DNA from: Variovorax sp. dw_308
GTDB lineage: Bacteria > Pseudomonadota > Gammaproteobacteria > Burkholderiales > Burkholderiaceae_C
Reading direction: 5' to 3'
DNA: 36,101 nucleotides
Assembly (NCBI RefSeq): GCF_019207085.1
Contig: NZ_JAATOM010000040.1
Location: 1-36,101 of the forward strand
Each line of letters begins with the position of its first letter. Within the stretch, counting starts at the first letter, position 1. Position numbers and translations under genes: made by a program. Under the pieces are notes generated by a model. The model saw only the letters and a program-made list of their open reading frames with translations, did not search any database and was not told the origin of the DNA. Shown here piece after piece: positions 22,752 through 30,899 of this stretch.

Positions 22752-23744
22752 ATGAAGAAGTCGGTTCTTGTATTCGTCGGCGCGGCCCTGGCCGCCCTCC
22801 TCGCCGCCACGCCGGCGATGGCCCAGAAGAAGACGCTCGCGGTGGTGGTGAAGGGTCTGGACAACCCCTTCTTCACGGTGCTCGGCGATGGCTGCGCGCT
22901 GTGGAACAAGGAGAACCCCACGTCCGAATACACCTGCCTCTACACCGGTCCCGCCTCCAGCGCGGATGAAGCCGGCGAAGTGCAGATCGTGGAAGACCTG
23001 ATCAACAAGGGCGTGGCCGGCATCGCCATCTCGCCATCCAACGCGCCAGCCATGGGCACCATGCTCAAGGCCAAGGCGCCGAAGATGCCGATCATGACCA
23101 TCGACGCCGACCTTTCGGCGGCCGACAAGTCGCTGCGCAAGACCTACCTCGGCACCAACAACTACGACATGGGCGTGCTGATGGCCAAGCACCTGAAGGC
23201 GCTCAATGGCAAGGGCGGCACGGTCTGCATGCAGCTCGGCAACGTCGCCGCGGACAACATCAACCAGCGCGCCGCGGGCTTCCGCGACACCATCGGCGGC
23301 AAGAAGGGCATCGACCGGCTGAAGGGCGAAGGCGGCTGGACCGAGATCGCCGGCTGCCCGCTGTTCACCAATGACCAGATCGACCTGGCCAACCAGCAGA
23401 TGTCCGACGTGTTCACCAAGAATCCGAAGCTCAACGCCTTCATCCTGGTGGGCGGCTGGGCGCAGTTCGGCCCGTCGGCCTACGCGCAGGTGACGGACCA
23501 AGTGAAGCCGAAGCTGGCGTCCAAGGAACTGATCATCATCGCGGGCGACACGCTGCCGCCGCAACTCGACGCGCTGAAGAACGGCCGCAGCCATGCGCAG
23601 ATCGGCCAGCGTCCTTTCGAGATGGGCCATCGCGCACCGGCGGTGCTGATCGACCTGATCGGCGGCAAGAAGGTGGCGGATCCGCTCTTCACCGGGCTCG
23701 ATGAATGCGTGCCCACCAACCTGGACAAGTGCCCGGCGAAGTAA
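22752..23744 (+). CDS. Sugar ABC transporter substrate-binding protein
   Basis: The 330-residue periplasmic protein has a signal peptide (about 1-24, ending AMAQ) and the Peripla_BP_4 pattern of RbsB/FrcB-like proteins: 'KTLAVVVKGLDNPFFTVLGDGC', 'IVEDLINKGVAGIAISPSNA', 'MTIDADLS', 'YLGTNNYDMG', 'LIIIAGDTLPPQLDALKNG'. Several Cys pairs are present, which is uncommon in such proteins. It probably binds a pentose, hexose or polyol. AAGGAGA lies upstream of the ATG. It opens a tight three-gene operon with ATPase and permease; no regulator is adjacent. Confidence 0.92.
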   Translation: MKKSVLVFVGAALAALLAATPAMAQKKTLAVVVKGLDNPFFTVLGDGCALWNKENPTSEYTCLYTGPASSADEAGEVQIVEDLINKGVAGIAISPSNAPAMGTMLKAKAPKMPIMTIDADLSAADKSLRKTYLGTNNYDMGVLMAKHLKALNGKGGTVCMQLGNVAADNINQRAAGFRDTIGGKKGIDRLKGEGGWTEIAGCPLFTNDQIDLANQQMSDVFTKNPKLNAFILVGGWAQFGPSAYAQVTDQVKPKLASKELIIIAGDTLPPQLDALKNGRSHAQIGQRPFEMGHRAPAVLIDLIGGKKVADPLFTGLDECVPTNLDKCPAK

Positions 23745-23749
23745 ACGGC

Positions 23750-24490
23750 ATGGCCGTCCTGGAGCTCAGCGGAGTCTCCAAGCATTTCGGCGCCATCCAG
23801 GCGCTGACCGACGTCTCCCTCTCGCTGCATGCCGGCGAGGTGGTCGGCTTGATGGGCGACAACGGCGCGGGCAAGTCCACGCTGGTGAAGATCGTGGCCG
23901 GCAACTACCCGCCGAGCGACGGCACGCTGGCGATGGACGGCCGCAGGCTCGCGTTCCACAAGCCGGCCGACGCGCGTGGCGAGGGCATCGAAGTGGTCTA
24001 CCAGGACCTGGCGCTGTGCGACAACCTCAGCGCGGCCGAGAACGTCTACCTCGGCCGCGAACTGCGACGCGGGATCGGGCCTTTCAGGATCCTGGACTAC
24101 CGCGCGATGAACCGACGCGCCGGCGAGCTCTTCGCCGAGCTGAAATCGGAAACCCGGCCGCGCGACCTGGTGCGGCGGATGTCCGGCGGGCAGCGACAGG
24201 CCGTGGCCATCGCGCGCACGCGCCTGGCCGACCCGAAGATCGTGCTGATGGACGAGCCGACCGCCGCCATCAGCGTGCGGCAGATCACCGAGGTGCTGAG
24301 CCTGATCCGGCGCCTGCGCGACCACGGCATCGCAGTGGTGCTGATCAGCCATCGCATGCCCGACGTGTTCGCCGTGGCCGACCGTATCGTCGTGCTGCGG
24401 CGCGGCGTGAAGGTGGCGGACAAGCTGATCGCGCAGAGTTCGCCGGAAGAAGTGACCGGGCTCATCACCGGCGCGATCGAGACCGCATGA
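23750..24490 (+). CDS. Sugar ABC transporter ATP-binding protein (FrcA-like, single domain)
   Basis: The 246-residue ATPase has Walker A 'GDNGAGKST' (36-44), signature 'MSGGQRQ' (144-150) and Walker B 'IVLMDEP' (164-170). It has one nucleotide-binding domain, like FrcA, not the two fused domains of RbsA/XylG. The start, five bases after the upstream stop, fits the start of homology ('VLELSGVSKHFGAIQALTDVS'). The stop overlaps the permease start (ATGA), indicating translational coupling. It works as a homodimer with the permease at 24487-25536. Confidence 0.92.
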   Translation: MAVLELSGVSKHFGAIQALTDVSLSLHAGEVVGLMGDNGAGKSTLVKIVAGNYPPSDGTLAMDGRRLAFHKPADARGEGIEVVYQDLALCDNLSAAENVYLGRELRRGIGPFRILDYRAMNRRAGELFAELKSETRPRDLVRRMSGGQRQAVAIARTRLADPKIVLMDEPTAAISVRQITEVLSLIRRLRDHGIAVVLISHRMPDVFAVADRIVVLRRGVKVADKLIAQSSPEEVTGLITGAIETA

Positions 24491-25536
24491 CAACGCAGGA
24501 CCACCGCATGGCCACCGTCAGCCTCGAAGAGTCCATCGACCGGCGCGTGCACGGCACCTGGCTGAGCTGGCTCGTGAGCCAGCAGACCTTCTGGGTCTCG
24601 GTGGCGGCGGTGGTGGCGTTCGTGGTGCTGACTTTCTCCAGCGACGTGTTCGCGACGCAGCAGAACCTGTTCAACGTGACGCGCAACTTCGCGTTCGTCG
24701 CGCTCATCGCCATCGGCATGACGGCCGTCATCATCACCGGGGGCATCGATCTCTCCGTGGGCGCGACGCTGGTGCTGTCGGGCATGGTGGTGGGCATGTC
24801 GATGAGCGAAGGCATGTCGATCTGGCTGGCGATTCCGCTGGCGCTCGGCGCCTCGCTGCTGGTCGGTGCGATCAACGGTTTCATGATCGCGTACATCGGC
24901 GTGCCACCCTTCGTGGTCACGCTGGGCATGCTGTCGATCGTGCGCAGCCTGGCGATGGTGCTGTCGAACAACCGCATGGTCTACCAGTTCGGGCCCGACC
25001 AGCCGAAACTGCTGGCGCTGGGCGGCGGCTTCGTCAACGTGAGCCTGCCCTTCGTCGACCCGATCCGGGTGCCGAGCCCGGTGCTGTTCCTGATCGTGCT
25101 GCTGGTGGTCGCGAGCTTCCTGCTGCGCTGGACGCGCTGGGGGCGGCACCTCTATGCGATCGGCGGCAACGAGCGTGCAGCGACGATGACAGGCGTGCCG
25201 GTCAAGCTGGTGAAGGTCAGCGTCTACATGTTCTGCGGGCTGTGCGCGGGCATTGCGGGCGTGCTGGAGGTGGGCTGGCTGGGCACGGTGACGACCAGCC
25301 TCGGCCAAGGGATGGAACTCTCGGTGATTGCCGCCTCGGTGATCGGCGGCACCAACCTGGCGGGCGGCATCGGCACGGCCTTCGGCGCGGTGGTGGGCGC
25401 GGCGCTGATCGAGGTGATCCGCAACAGCCTGATCCTGCTGGGGATCAGCACCTTCTGGCAGGGCACCTTCGTCGGGAGCTTCATCATCGTGGCGGTGCTG
25501 TTCGACCGGTTGCGAGCGCGCAGCGCCAACGATTGA
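24487..25536 (+). CDS. Sugar ABC transporter permease (RbsC/FrcC type)
   Basis: The 349-residue inner-membrane permease of the BPD_transp_2 family has about eight to ten helices. Diagnostic segments are 'VIITGGIDLSVGATL', 'GAINGFMIAYIGVPPFVVTLGML', 'GRHLYAIGGNERAATMTGVPV' and 'ASVIGGTNLAGGIGTAFGAVVGA'. The chosen ATG overlaps the ATPase stop; a second ATG at 24508 would give a protein seven residues shorter. It ends the sugar-import operon; 148 bp then separate it from the FkbM methyltransferase gene. Confidence 0.92.
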   Translation: MTTQDHRMATVSLEESIDRRVHGTWLSWLVSQQTFWVSVAAVVAFVVLTFSSDVFATQQNLFNVTRNFAFVALIAIGMTAVIITGGIDLSVGATLVLSGMVVGMSMSEGMSIWLAIPLALGASLLVGAINGFMIAYIGVPPFVVTLGMLSIVRSLAMVLSNNRMVYQFGPDQPKLLALGGGFVNVSLPFVDPIRVPSPVLFLIVLLVVASFLLRWTRWGRHLYAIGGNERAATMTGVPVKLVKVSVYMFCGLCAGIAGVLEVGWLGTVTTSLGQGMELSVIAASVIGGTNLAGGIGTAFGAVVGAALIEVIRNSLILLGISTFWQGTFVGSFIIVAVLFDRLRARSAND

Positions 25537-25637
25537 GGACTCCTCGCGCCGCGCCTCTGGCCGAAATGAAGGACCGGAACCGCGCAGTCCTTCCGCCGCG
25601 AAGACAGATGAAACCGGATGTGTCAGATATAGTTACC

Positions 25638-25647
25638 CACAATTGTG
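25638..25647. promoter_or_regulatory. Perfect AT-centred palindrome upstream of the FkbM gene
   Basis: CACAATTGTG is a perfect 10-bp palindrome in an AT-richer patch, 37 bp before the FkbM start. It could be an operator half of a homodimeric regulator. It is short enough to be chance. Confidence 0.2.
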
Positions 25648-25684
25648 TCTAACCATGTCCGCATAGGGCAGCGAAGAGGCGTAC

Positions 25685-26575
25685 ATGTTGAAGACCGGGA
25701 TCTATCGGGCCATCCTGCCAGTCGTGCGGGGCTTCGGGCGGCATCGATTTTTCAGCAGCCCGCTGGTGACACGCCTGCTCTGGGACACCGCGCCGCGCGA
25801 CGCGATGATGCTGGCATCGTGCCCCTCCGAATCCTTCGTGGTCGCGGCAGGCGACCAGGTCATCGGGCAGTGGCTGTTCAAGCACCGCGAGCCCTTCGAC
25901 TTTTCCAAGCTGGAACGCGTCGTCGAGATGCTGGGCCAGCAGCGGATGCGGCTGCTGCTCGACATCGGGGCGAACATCGGCACGATCTGCATCCCGGCGG
26001 TGAATCGCGGGCTGTTCGAGCGGGCCATCGCGTTCGAGCCCGAGCCCAGGAACTTTTCGTTGCTGCGCGCCAACGCGGAACTCAACCGGGTCGCGGACCG
26101 CATCACGACGCACAACATCGCGCTGGGCGAGAAGAACGACGAGATCCTTTCGTTCGAGCTTTCCAAGGGAAACCACGGCGACCACCGGGCGCGCTACGGG
26201 AACTGCAACTCCGACTTCGGACCCGAAACGATCCAGGTGCCCTCGCAGACGCTGGATCGGATCCTGGACGACATCGATCTTGGTTCGACCTTGCTGTGGA
26301 TGGACACGCAAGGCTTCGAAGGCTACGTGCTGGCCGGCGCGGCCCGTACCTTGCAGCGCAAGCTACCGCTCGTGACGGAATTCTGGCCCGGCGGTCTGGC
26401 CAGCAGTGGCAGCATGGGACGGTTCAGGGGCGCCCTGCAATTGGCCGGCTATTCCTCGTTCTGCGACCTGAGCGAAAGGGAGATCGCGATGCGCCCCTTC
26501 TCGCTGGCCGCGTTGGATGCGCTCGCGCAGCGCCTGGGGACGGACGGCGGGCAGACCGATCTGCTGTTTATCTAG
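25685..26575 (+). CDS. FkbM family methyltransferase
   Basis: The 296-residue enzyme carries the SAM-binding motif 'LLLDIGANIGT' (about 90-100), the acidic motif II 'AFEPEPRNFSLLRANAELN' (about 116-134) and the FkbM tail pattern 'TLDRILDD' and 'LLWMDTQGFEGYVLAGA'. FkbM proteins O-methylate sugars or polyketide hydroxyls and are frequent in surface-polysaccharide loci. Here no glycosyltransferases are nearby, so the acceptor is unknown. The N-terminal 80 residues are family-variable. GAAGAGG lies before the ATG. The gene is followed by a long palindromic element. Confidence 0.88.
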   Translation: MLKTGIYRAILPVVRGFGRHRFFSSPLVTRLLWDTAPRDAMMLASCPSESFVVAAGDQVIGQWLFKHREPFDFSKLERVVEMLGQQRMRLLLDIGANIGTICIPAVNRGLFERAIAFEPEPRNFSLLRANAELNRVADRITTHNIALGEKNDEILSFELSKGNHGDHRARYGNCNSDFGPETIQVPSQTLDRILDDIDLGSTLLWMDTQGFEGYVLAGAARTLQRKLPLVTEFWPGGLASSGSMGRFRGALQLAGYSSFCDLSEREIAMRPFSLAALDALAQRLGTDGGQTDLLFI

Positions 26576-26603
26576 AGCGCTTGGATCGCAAGGCCCCGCG
26601 CCA

Positions 26604-26725
26604 GAAGATGTGAAGATTTCGTAGCGAGGGCGCCGAGGTCGGACCTGCGGACCGGAACCGCACTGTCGTGCGGTGAGGACCGCAGGCTCGAGATCGGTGG
26701 CCGCAGCATAAAGCTTCACACCTTC
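26604..26725. repeat. 122-nt extragenic palindrome (long imperfect hairpin)
   Basis: The whole gap between the convergent FkbM and thioesterase genes is an imperfect inverted repeat. The left arm is 26604-26663, the loop TGTC 26664-26667 and the right arm 26668-26725. The outermost 16 bases match at 14 positions, an inner 7-bp block (CCTGCGG/CCGCAGG, 26644-26650 with 26680-26686) is perfect, and so is the 7-bp stem next to the loop. It ends one base before the thioesterase stop codon. It may be a dispersed extragenic palindrome (REP/BIME- or MITE-like) and would also act as a bidirectional terminator. No second copy was seen in this window. Confidence 0.75.
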
Positions 26726-26726
26726 T

Positions 26727-27134
26727 TCAGGCCGCCGGCACCGGCACCAGGATCGCGTTGCCGGTCGCCACCAGCCTGGGCGCTGCATCGCCCTCGCCCT
26801 CCGCAAACAACTCAGCCACCGCGAACACCTGCTTGCGCCCGGCCTTCACGACGCGGCCACGCGCCACGAAAGCGCGGCCCACGGCGGGCGCGAGGCAGTT
26901 GACCGAGAAGTGAGAGGCCAGCACGTTGCCCGCCACGGTGCTGGCCGCGAAACCGCAGGCGGTGTCGAGCATGGCGCCGATCAGGCCCGCGTGCAGGAAG
27001 CCCGCGTACTGGCCCAGCTCGTCGCGCCAAGGCATCCGCAGCTCGGCCTCGCCATCTGCAGCCCGGGTGACTTCAAACCCCGCCCAGCGGTTGAACGCGG
27101 CGGTCTGGTTGACGGCCTGGATGGTGTCCAGCAT
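26727..27134 (-). CDS. Hotdog-fold thioesterase (PaaI/DUF4442-like)
   Basis: The 135-residue protein has the hotdog 4HBT pattern: 'FNRWAGFEV', 'GEAELRMPW', the helix motif 'YAGFLHAGLIGAMLDTACGFA' region with H-x-G, and 'SHFSVNCLAPAVGRAFVARGRVV'. Such enzymes cleave acyl-CoA thioesters. The ATG at 27134 is supported by AAGGAGG about seven bases upstream. It is monocistronic, divergent from the DUF4139 gene and convergent with FkbM across the palindrome. The substrate is unknown. Confidence 0.88.
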   Translation of the reverse strand: MLDTIQAVNQTAAFNRWAGFEVTRAADGEAELRMPWRDELGQYAGFLHAGLIGAMLDTACGFAASTVAGNVLASHFSVNCLAPAVGRAFVARGRVVKAGRKQVFAVAELFAEGEGDAAPRLVATGNAILVPVPAA

Positions 27135-27323
27135 GGCGTGCCTCCTTCTCGTGAATCGAGTGGCCACTCTACGGATGGATCGTCCCGCGGCAGGTCACCG
27201 CGGCGACCTGTCCGGCGCCGGCAGTTGCGTGCGCGACAGGAAGAAGCGTCTGGCCGTCGAGCGGATTAACCCGCTTCGGCGTCGCCCGCCGTACAAGCCG
27301 GTTCATCACTTCACGAGGCCCTC

Positions 27324-28946
27324 ATGCCCCTCTTCTTCGCTCCTCGCCGCCGCGCCATCGCGCTGGCGCTTTCCTCACCCCTGCTGGCTCTCTGCGCCCA
27401 AGCCGATTCGCGCATCACCCAGGTCAAGGTCTACCCTGGCAGCGCCACGGTGGAGCGCGTGGCGCGGGTCGCCTCGGGTAGCCGCACGCTGACCTTCGCC
27501 TGCCTTCCAGCAGGCCTGGACGCGCAAAGCATCCAGGTGAGCGCCGACGCGGCCGTGCGTCTGGGTGAAACATCGGTGCTGACGCAGCCGCGCGCCCTCT
27601 CGGCCGAATGCGCCACGAGCCCGCTCGACGGCCGCATCCGCGAACTGGAAGACCAGAAGGCCGCGCTCCAATCCGAGAACGATGCGCTGGATCTGGTGAA
27701 CGGCTACCTCAAGGGCATCACGGCGAATGGCGGCGGCACCCCCGGCGACGGCACTCCGCCGGTACGGGTGGCCGCGCCCGATGCGAAGTCCGTCGCGGCC
27801 ATGGCCGAGGCGCTGCGCCGATCCGGCCAGGACTCGCTGCAGAAGCAGCACTTGCTGAAGCGCCGCCAGACGGAACTGGACAAGCAGCTCGCCCCGCTCA
27901 TCGCCGAGCGCGAACGCTCACAGGGCCAGGGCGGCAACGTGACGAGCGTGACCGTGACGCTGGCGGCCGGGCGTGATGCCGACGTGAAGCTGAGCTATCA
28001 GGTCGCGGGGCCGGGCTGGTCGCCGGCGTACCGCGCCCTGCTCGACACCACGACGCGAAAGATCCGCATCGAGCGGCAGGCGCTGGTCGCGCAATCCACC
28101 GGCGAGGACTGGCGCGGCGTGAAGCTCACGCTCTCCACCGGCCAGCCGCGCCGCGAGACCACCGGCCGCCTGCCCGCCCCCTGGCGCATCGGCATCGAGC
28201 AACCCCAGCCGCTGCGCGAACGCAGCGCGCAGCCCGGCGCACCGATGGTGGCGGCGGCGCCAGCGCCGATGATGAAGTCCGCAATGGACCGGCTCGACGA
28301 GCCCGCGTTCGACGTGAGCGTGTTCAACAACAGCTTCGCGACCGAGTTCGCCGTGCCGAACGTCGTCGACGTGCCCTCCAGCGGCCAGCGCGTGGGCCTG
28401 GCGCTGGGACAGGTCGAGGACATCGTCAAGCTCGCCGCGCGCACGAGCCCGCAAGTCGACGCCAGCGCCTTCCTCATCGCCGACATGGCCCCGCCCGAGG
28501 GCGTCTGGCCGGCCGGCCCGCTGCAGCTGTACCGCGACGGCGCCTTTGTCGGCAATGGACGCTGGACGCCGCCCGGCGATGCACGCCTGACGCTCTCGTT
28601 CGGCCGCGACGAACTGGTCCGCGTGCAGGCCGATCCCGAGCGCGACAACCAGGGCACGGGCGGCTTCGTCGGGCTGCGCGTCGAGCGCAAGCTGCAGCGC
28701 GGCTACGTGGTCGAGAACCGCCACCGCACGCCGATCGCGGTGCAGGTGCTCGAGGCTGCGCCGGTGTCGGTGAACGAGGCGGTGCAGGTCAGCGCCACCT
28801 TCCAGCCGAAGCCGGCCGAGCGCGAATGGAACAAGCAACCCGGCATGACGCTGTGGTCCTTCGACCTGGCCGCCGGGGAAAGCGCCCGTGTCGCCGCCGA
28901 CTACACGATCAGCTATCCGAAGGACGCGCGGATCTCGGCGCGTTGA
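27324..28946 (+). CDS. Mucoidy inhibitor MuiA-like protein (DUF4140/DUF4139)
   Basis: The 540-residue protein has a signal peptide (about 1-27), an N-terminal DUF4140 domain starting 'SRITQVKVYPGSATVERVA', a coiled-coil region (about 96-195, 'RIRELEDQKAALQSENDAL') and a C-terminal DUF4139 domain ('LSYQVAGPGWSPAYRALLD', 'TGEDWRGVKLTLSTGQP', 'GRDELVRVQADPERDN'). Family members are predicted periplasmic or envelope proteins; the MuiA name comes from an inhibitory effect on mucoidy, but the mechanism is unclear. A Met/Pro/Ala-rich stretch near 295-320 links the beta domains. GAGG precedes the ATG. Confidence 0.88.
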   Translation: MPLFFAPRRRAIALALSSPLLALCAQADSRITQVKVYPGSATVERVARVASGSRTLTFACLPAGLDAQSIQVSADAAVRLGETSVLTQPRALSAECATSPLDGRIRELEDQKAALQSENDALDLVNGYLKGITANGGGTPGDGTPPVRVAAPDAKSVAAMAEALRRSGQDSLQKQHLLKRRQTELDKQLAPLIAERERSQGQGGNVTSVTVTLAAGRDADVKLSYQVAGPGWSPAYRALLDTTTRKIRIERQALVAQSTGEDWRGVKLTLSTGQPRRETTGRLPAPWRIGIEQPQPLRERSAQPGAPMVAAAPAPMMKSAMDRLDEPAFDVSVFNNSFATEFAVPNVVDVPSSGQRVGLALGQVEDIVKLAARTSPQVDASAFLIADMAPPEGVWPAGPLQLYRDGAFVGNGRWTPPGDARLTLSFGRDELVRVQADPERDNQGTGGFVGLRVERKLQRGYVVENRHRTPIAVQVLEAAPVSVNEAVQVSATFQPKPAEREWNKQPGMTLWSFDLAAGESARVAADYTISYPKDARISAR

Positions 28947-29055
28947 GTCGCACTGCCTGGCGCAAGGCGGCGGACCCGCGGTGCCTGCATCGACGCGCAT
29001 CGGGTCGGTCGTGGCGCCACCGCCTGCGCCGATCCGATGGCGAGAATGCGGGCCC

Positions 29056-29688
29056 ATGCCTCCCAGCGCCACCGCCCTCGCCTCCGCCTTCCTCACCGGG
29101 TTCGGCATCACCCTCGGCCTCATCGTCGCCATCGGCGCGCAGAACGCCTTCGTGCTGCGGCAGGGCCTGCGGCGCGAGCACGTGCTGCCGGTGGTCGCCT
29201 TCTGCGCGCTGGCCGACACGCTGCTCGTCATGGTCGGGGTCTGGACCATGGGCAGCCTGCGCACCACGCTGCCGGCGCTGGCCCCGGCGCTCACGCTGGG
29301 CGGCGCCTTGTTCCTGTTTGGCTACGGCCTGCTGGCGCTGCGGCGCGCACTGAAGCCGCACGCCCTGCTGGCCGCGCAGGGCGCCCCGGCGTCGGCATCG
29401 CGCGCCCGCGTGCTGGCGCAGACGGCCGCGTTCACGCTGCTGAATCCGCACGTGTATGTCGACACGGTGCTGCTGGTCGGCTCGGTCGGCGCGCAGGAGG
29501 CCGGCGCTGCGCGCATCAGCTTCGTGACGGGCACGGCCCTGGCCAGCACGGCCTGGTTCGCGCTGCTCGGCATTGGTGCGCGCCTGCTCGCGCCGCTGTT
29601 CGCCAGGCCCGTGGCCTGGCGCTGGCTCGACGCGCTGGTGGGCGCCATGATGCTCGCGCTGGGTGCCCTGCTCCTGCGGCAGGCGTGA
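29056..29688 (+). CDS. LysE/ArgO family amino acid exporter
   Basis: The 210-residue inner-membrane protein has about six hydrophobic segments and the family signature 'AIGAQNAFVLRQGLRREHVLPVVAFCALAD' region near the N-terminus, plus 'TLLNPHVYVDTVLLVGSVG' in the middle. LysE/ArgO proteins export basic amino acids. The ATG at 29056 fits the start of homology; a long upstream frame is non-coding in character. No LysG/ArgP-type regulator gene is adjacent. An inverted repeat follows 17 bp downstream. Confidence 0.9.
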   Translation: MPPSATALASAFLTGFGITLGLIVAIGAQNAFVLRQGLRREHVLPVVAFCALADTLLVMVGVWTMGSLRTTLPALAPALTLGGALFLFGYGLLALRRALKPHALLAAQGAPASASRARVLAQTAAFTLLNPHVYVDTVLLVGSVGAQEAGAARISFVTGTALASTAWFALLGIGARLLAPLFARPVAWRWLDALVGAMMLALGALLLRQA

Positions 29689-29704
29689 AAACGCATACCA
29701 AGGT

Positions 29705-29748
29705 ATTGCAATTCGCTCGCGCAATGCCCCTTTGTTGCGAATTGCAAT
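29705..29748. promoter_or_regulatory. 12-bp perfect inverted repeat between argO-like and CBS genes
   Basis: ATTGCAATTCGC (29705-29716) is mirrored exactly by GCGAATTGCAAT (29737-29748), with a 20-base spacer. It is AT-rich against the background and lies 81 bp before the CBS-gene start. Either a regulator binds it or it forms a 3' hairpin for the exporter gene; no T run follows. Confidence 0.45.
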
Positions 29749-29829
29749 GGCGGTGACGCTTGTGCCGCCTATGATTTGGCAGGCGCGACCCTTGCGTGTG
29801 TCGCTATCACGAATCCAGAGGAGAACCCC

Positions 29830-30258
29830 ATGAAACCCGTCTCAGAGTTGCTCAAGCGCCGCGGCCCCGCCCTGTTCCATATCTCGCCGGACACCACGGT
29901 GTTCGATGCGCTGCATGTGCTGGCCAAGCACGAAGTGGGGGCGCTGCTGGTGATGCGCGAAGGCAAGCTGGTCGGGGTGCTCTCCGAGCGCGACTACACG
30001 CGCAAGGTGGCGCTGCTGGGCAAGAACTCCAAGGAGATGAACGTGTCGGAGATCATGACGGCCAACGTGATCACCGTGACCTCCAGATCGAACACCAGCG
30101 AGTGCATGGGCCTCATGAGCCAGAAGCGCATCCGCCACTTGCCCGTGGTCGACGGCGAAATCGTGGTGGGCATGATCTCGATTCGCGACCTGATGGACGA
30201 CATCATTGCCGACCAGGAGCAGACCATCGAGCAACTGACCAACTACATCCAGAGTTGA
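29830..30258 (+). CDS. CBS-domain protein (tandem CBS pair)
   Basis: The 142-residue protein consists of two CBS domains and little else: CBS1 about 10-68 ('ISPDTTVFDALHVLAKHEVGALLV', 'GVLSERDYTRKV') and CBS2 about 76-134 ('VSEIMTANVITVT', 'CMGLMSQKRIRHLPVVDGE', 'GMISIRDLMDDII'). Stand-alone CBS pairs sense adenine nucleotides and act as regulators of other proteins. GAGGAGA is placed about six bases before the ATG at 29830, deciding against a longer frame. It is predicted cytoplasmic. Confidence 0.92.
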   Translation: MKPVSELLKRRGPALFHISPDTTVFDALHVLAKHEVGALLVMREGKLVGVLSERDYTRKVALLGKNSKEMNVSEIMTANVITVTSRSNTSECMGLMSQKRIRHLPVVDGEIVVGMISIRDLMDDIIADQEQTIEQLTNYIQS

Positions 30259-30332
30259 GCCAGGGCCGACCGGGGAAGCGCGCCGCGCACCCGGTTGCAA
30301 CGCCGCAAGCCGCCCGGGCCGACGCGCCCGTT

Positions 30333-30353
30333 CCGCGGAGGCCTTATCCGCGG
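30333..30353. terminator. Stem-loop between convergent CBS and lipoprotein genes
   Basis: CCGCGGA (30333-30339) pairs perfectly with TCCGCGG (30347-30353) around a 7-base loop. It lies four bases beyond the lipoprotein stop. It has no T run; probably a bidirectional 3'-end structure. Confidence 0.4.
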
Positions 30354-30357
30354 CCTT

Positions 30358-30702
30358 CTAGCGGCCGTTCGTGCTGAACCTCAGCCAGCCGTTCGCACCC
30401 CGCACGCAAATCCCCGACAGCGTCTCACCGCCCGGTCCCCGGGTCTGCAGGCGTTCGCCCTCGGCACGCCCATCGCAAACGGCCCGGATATCGACCACTG
30501 GCTCGGGCTGTGCCTGCGCCACGGGTGCCGGTGCAGGCATGGGCGCGGAGGCACCCGGCGCCGGGGCAGGCGCCGGCATGGGCGGCGGCGCCACGGTCAT
30601 GGGCGGTGGCGGGGGTGCTGCGGGCGCCGGCGGTGGCGGCGTGGTGCAGGCCTGCATGGCGACGCAGGCCAGCAGGCCAAGCCATCGATACCGAACATTC
30701 AT
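30358..30702 (-). CDS. Proline-rich small lipoprotein
   Basis: The 114-residue product has a basic start, a hydrophobic stretch and a likely lipidation Cys at C19 in 'AMQAC', a weak lipobox because Met replaces Leu. A Pro/Ala linker (about 21-66) could span the periplasm. The C-terminal 45 residues form a small domain with two Cys ('IRAVCDGRAEG', 'LSGICVRGANGWLRF'). AGGAG lies eight bases before the ATG at 30702. The family is unknown. Confidence 0.7.
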   Translation of the reverse strand: MNVRYRWLGLLACVAMQACTTPPPPAPAAPPPPPMTVAPPPMPAPAPAPGASAPMPAPAPVAQAQPEPVVDIRAVCDGRAEGERLQTRGPGGETLSGICVRGANGWLRFSTNGR

Positions 30703-30754
30703 GACCAAATCTCCTGGATGCTTGCGCCAACAACGACGGGCCGCACCTTAACGC

Positions 30755-30778
30755 GACTTTGACCGGGCGTGCAAAGTC
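30755..30778. promoter_or_regulatory. Inverted repeat in the lipoprotein / acyl-CoA synthetase divergent promoter
   Basis: GACTTTG (30755-30761) is mirrored by CAAAGTC (30772-30778) with a 10-base spacer, so the half-site centres are about 17 bp apart. This is the size of a TetR- or GntR-family operator. It lies 122 bp before the synthetase start and 52 bp before the lipoprotein start. Confidence 0.35.
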
Positions 30779-30899
30779 CAGCATGCGAAAGCAAGACCGT
30801 TGCCAGCCAGCGCGACGCCGGCAAAACCCGCTGGACCGGCGACCGCCTCGCCCCTAAGCTCGACGCCGGATTTGCAACGCATGGCAAGGAGACCCGATC

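Noticed and set aside
23701..25536. 611-codon plus-strand frame that would fuse a sequence to the sugar permease
   Set aside because: The first 260 codons are an alternative frame of the ATPase gene; the permease begins at the ATGA overlap at 24487.
30759..30764. TTGACC as a -35 box for the acyl-CoA synthetase gene
   Set aside because: No acceptable -10 hexamer lies 16-18 bases downstream; the hexamer is part of the inverted repeat.
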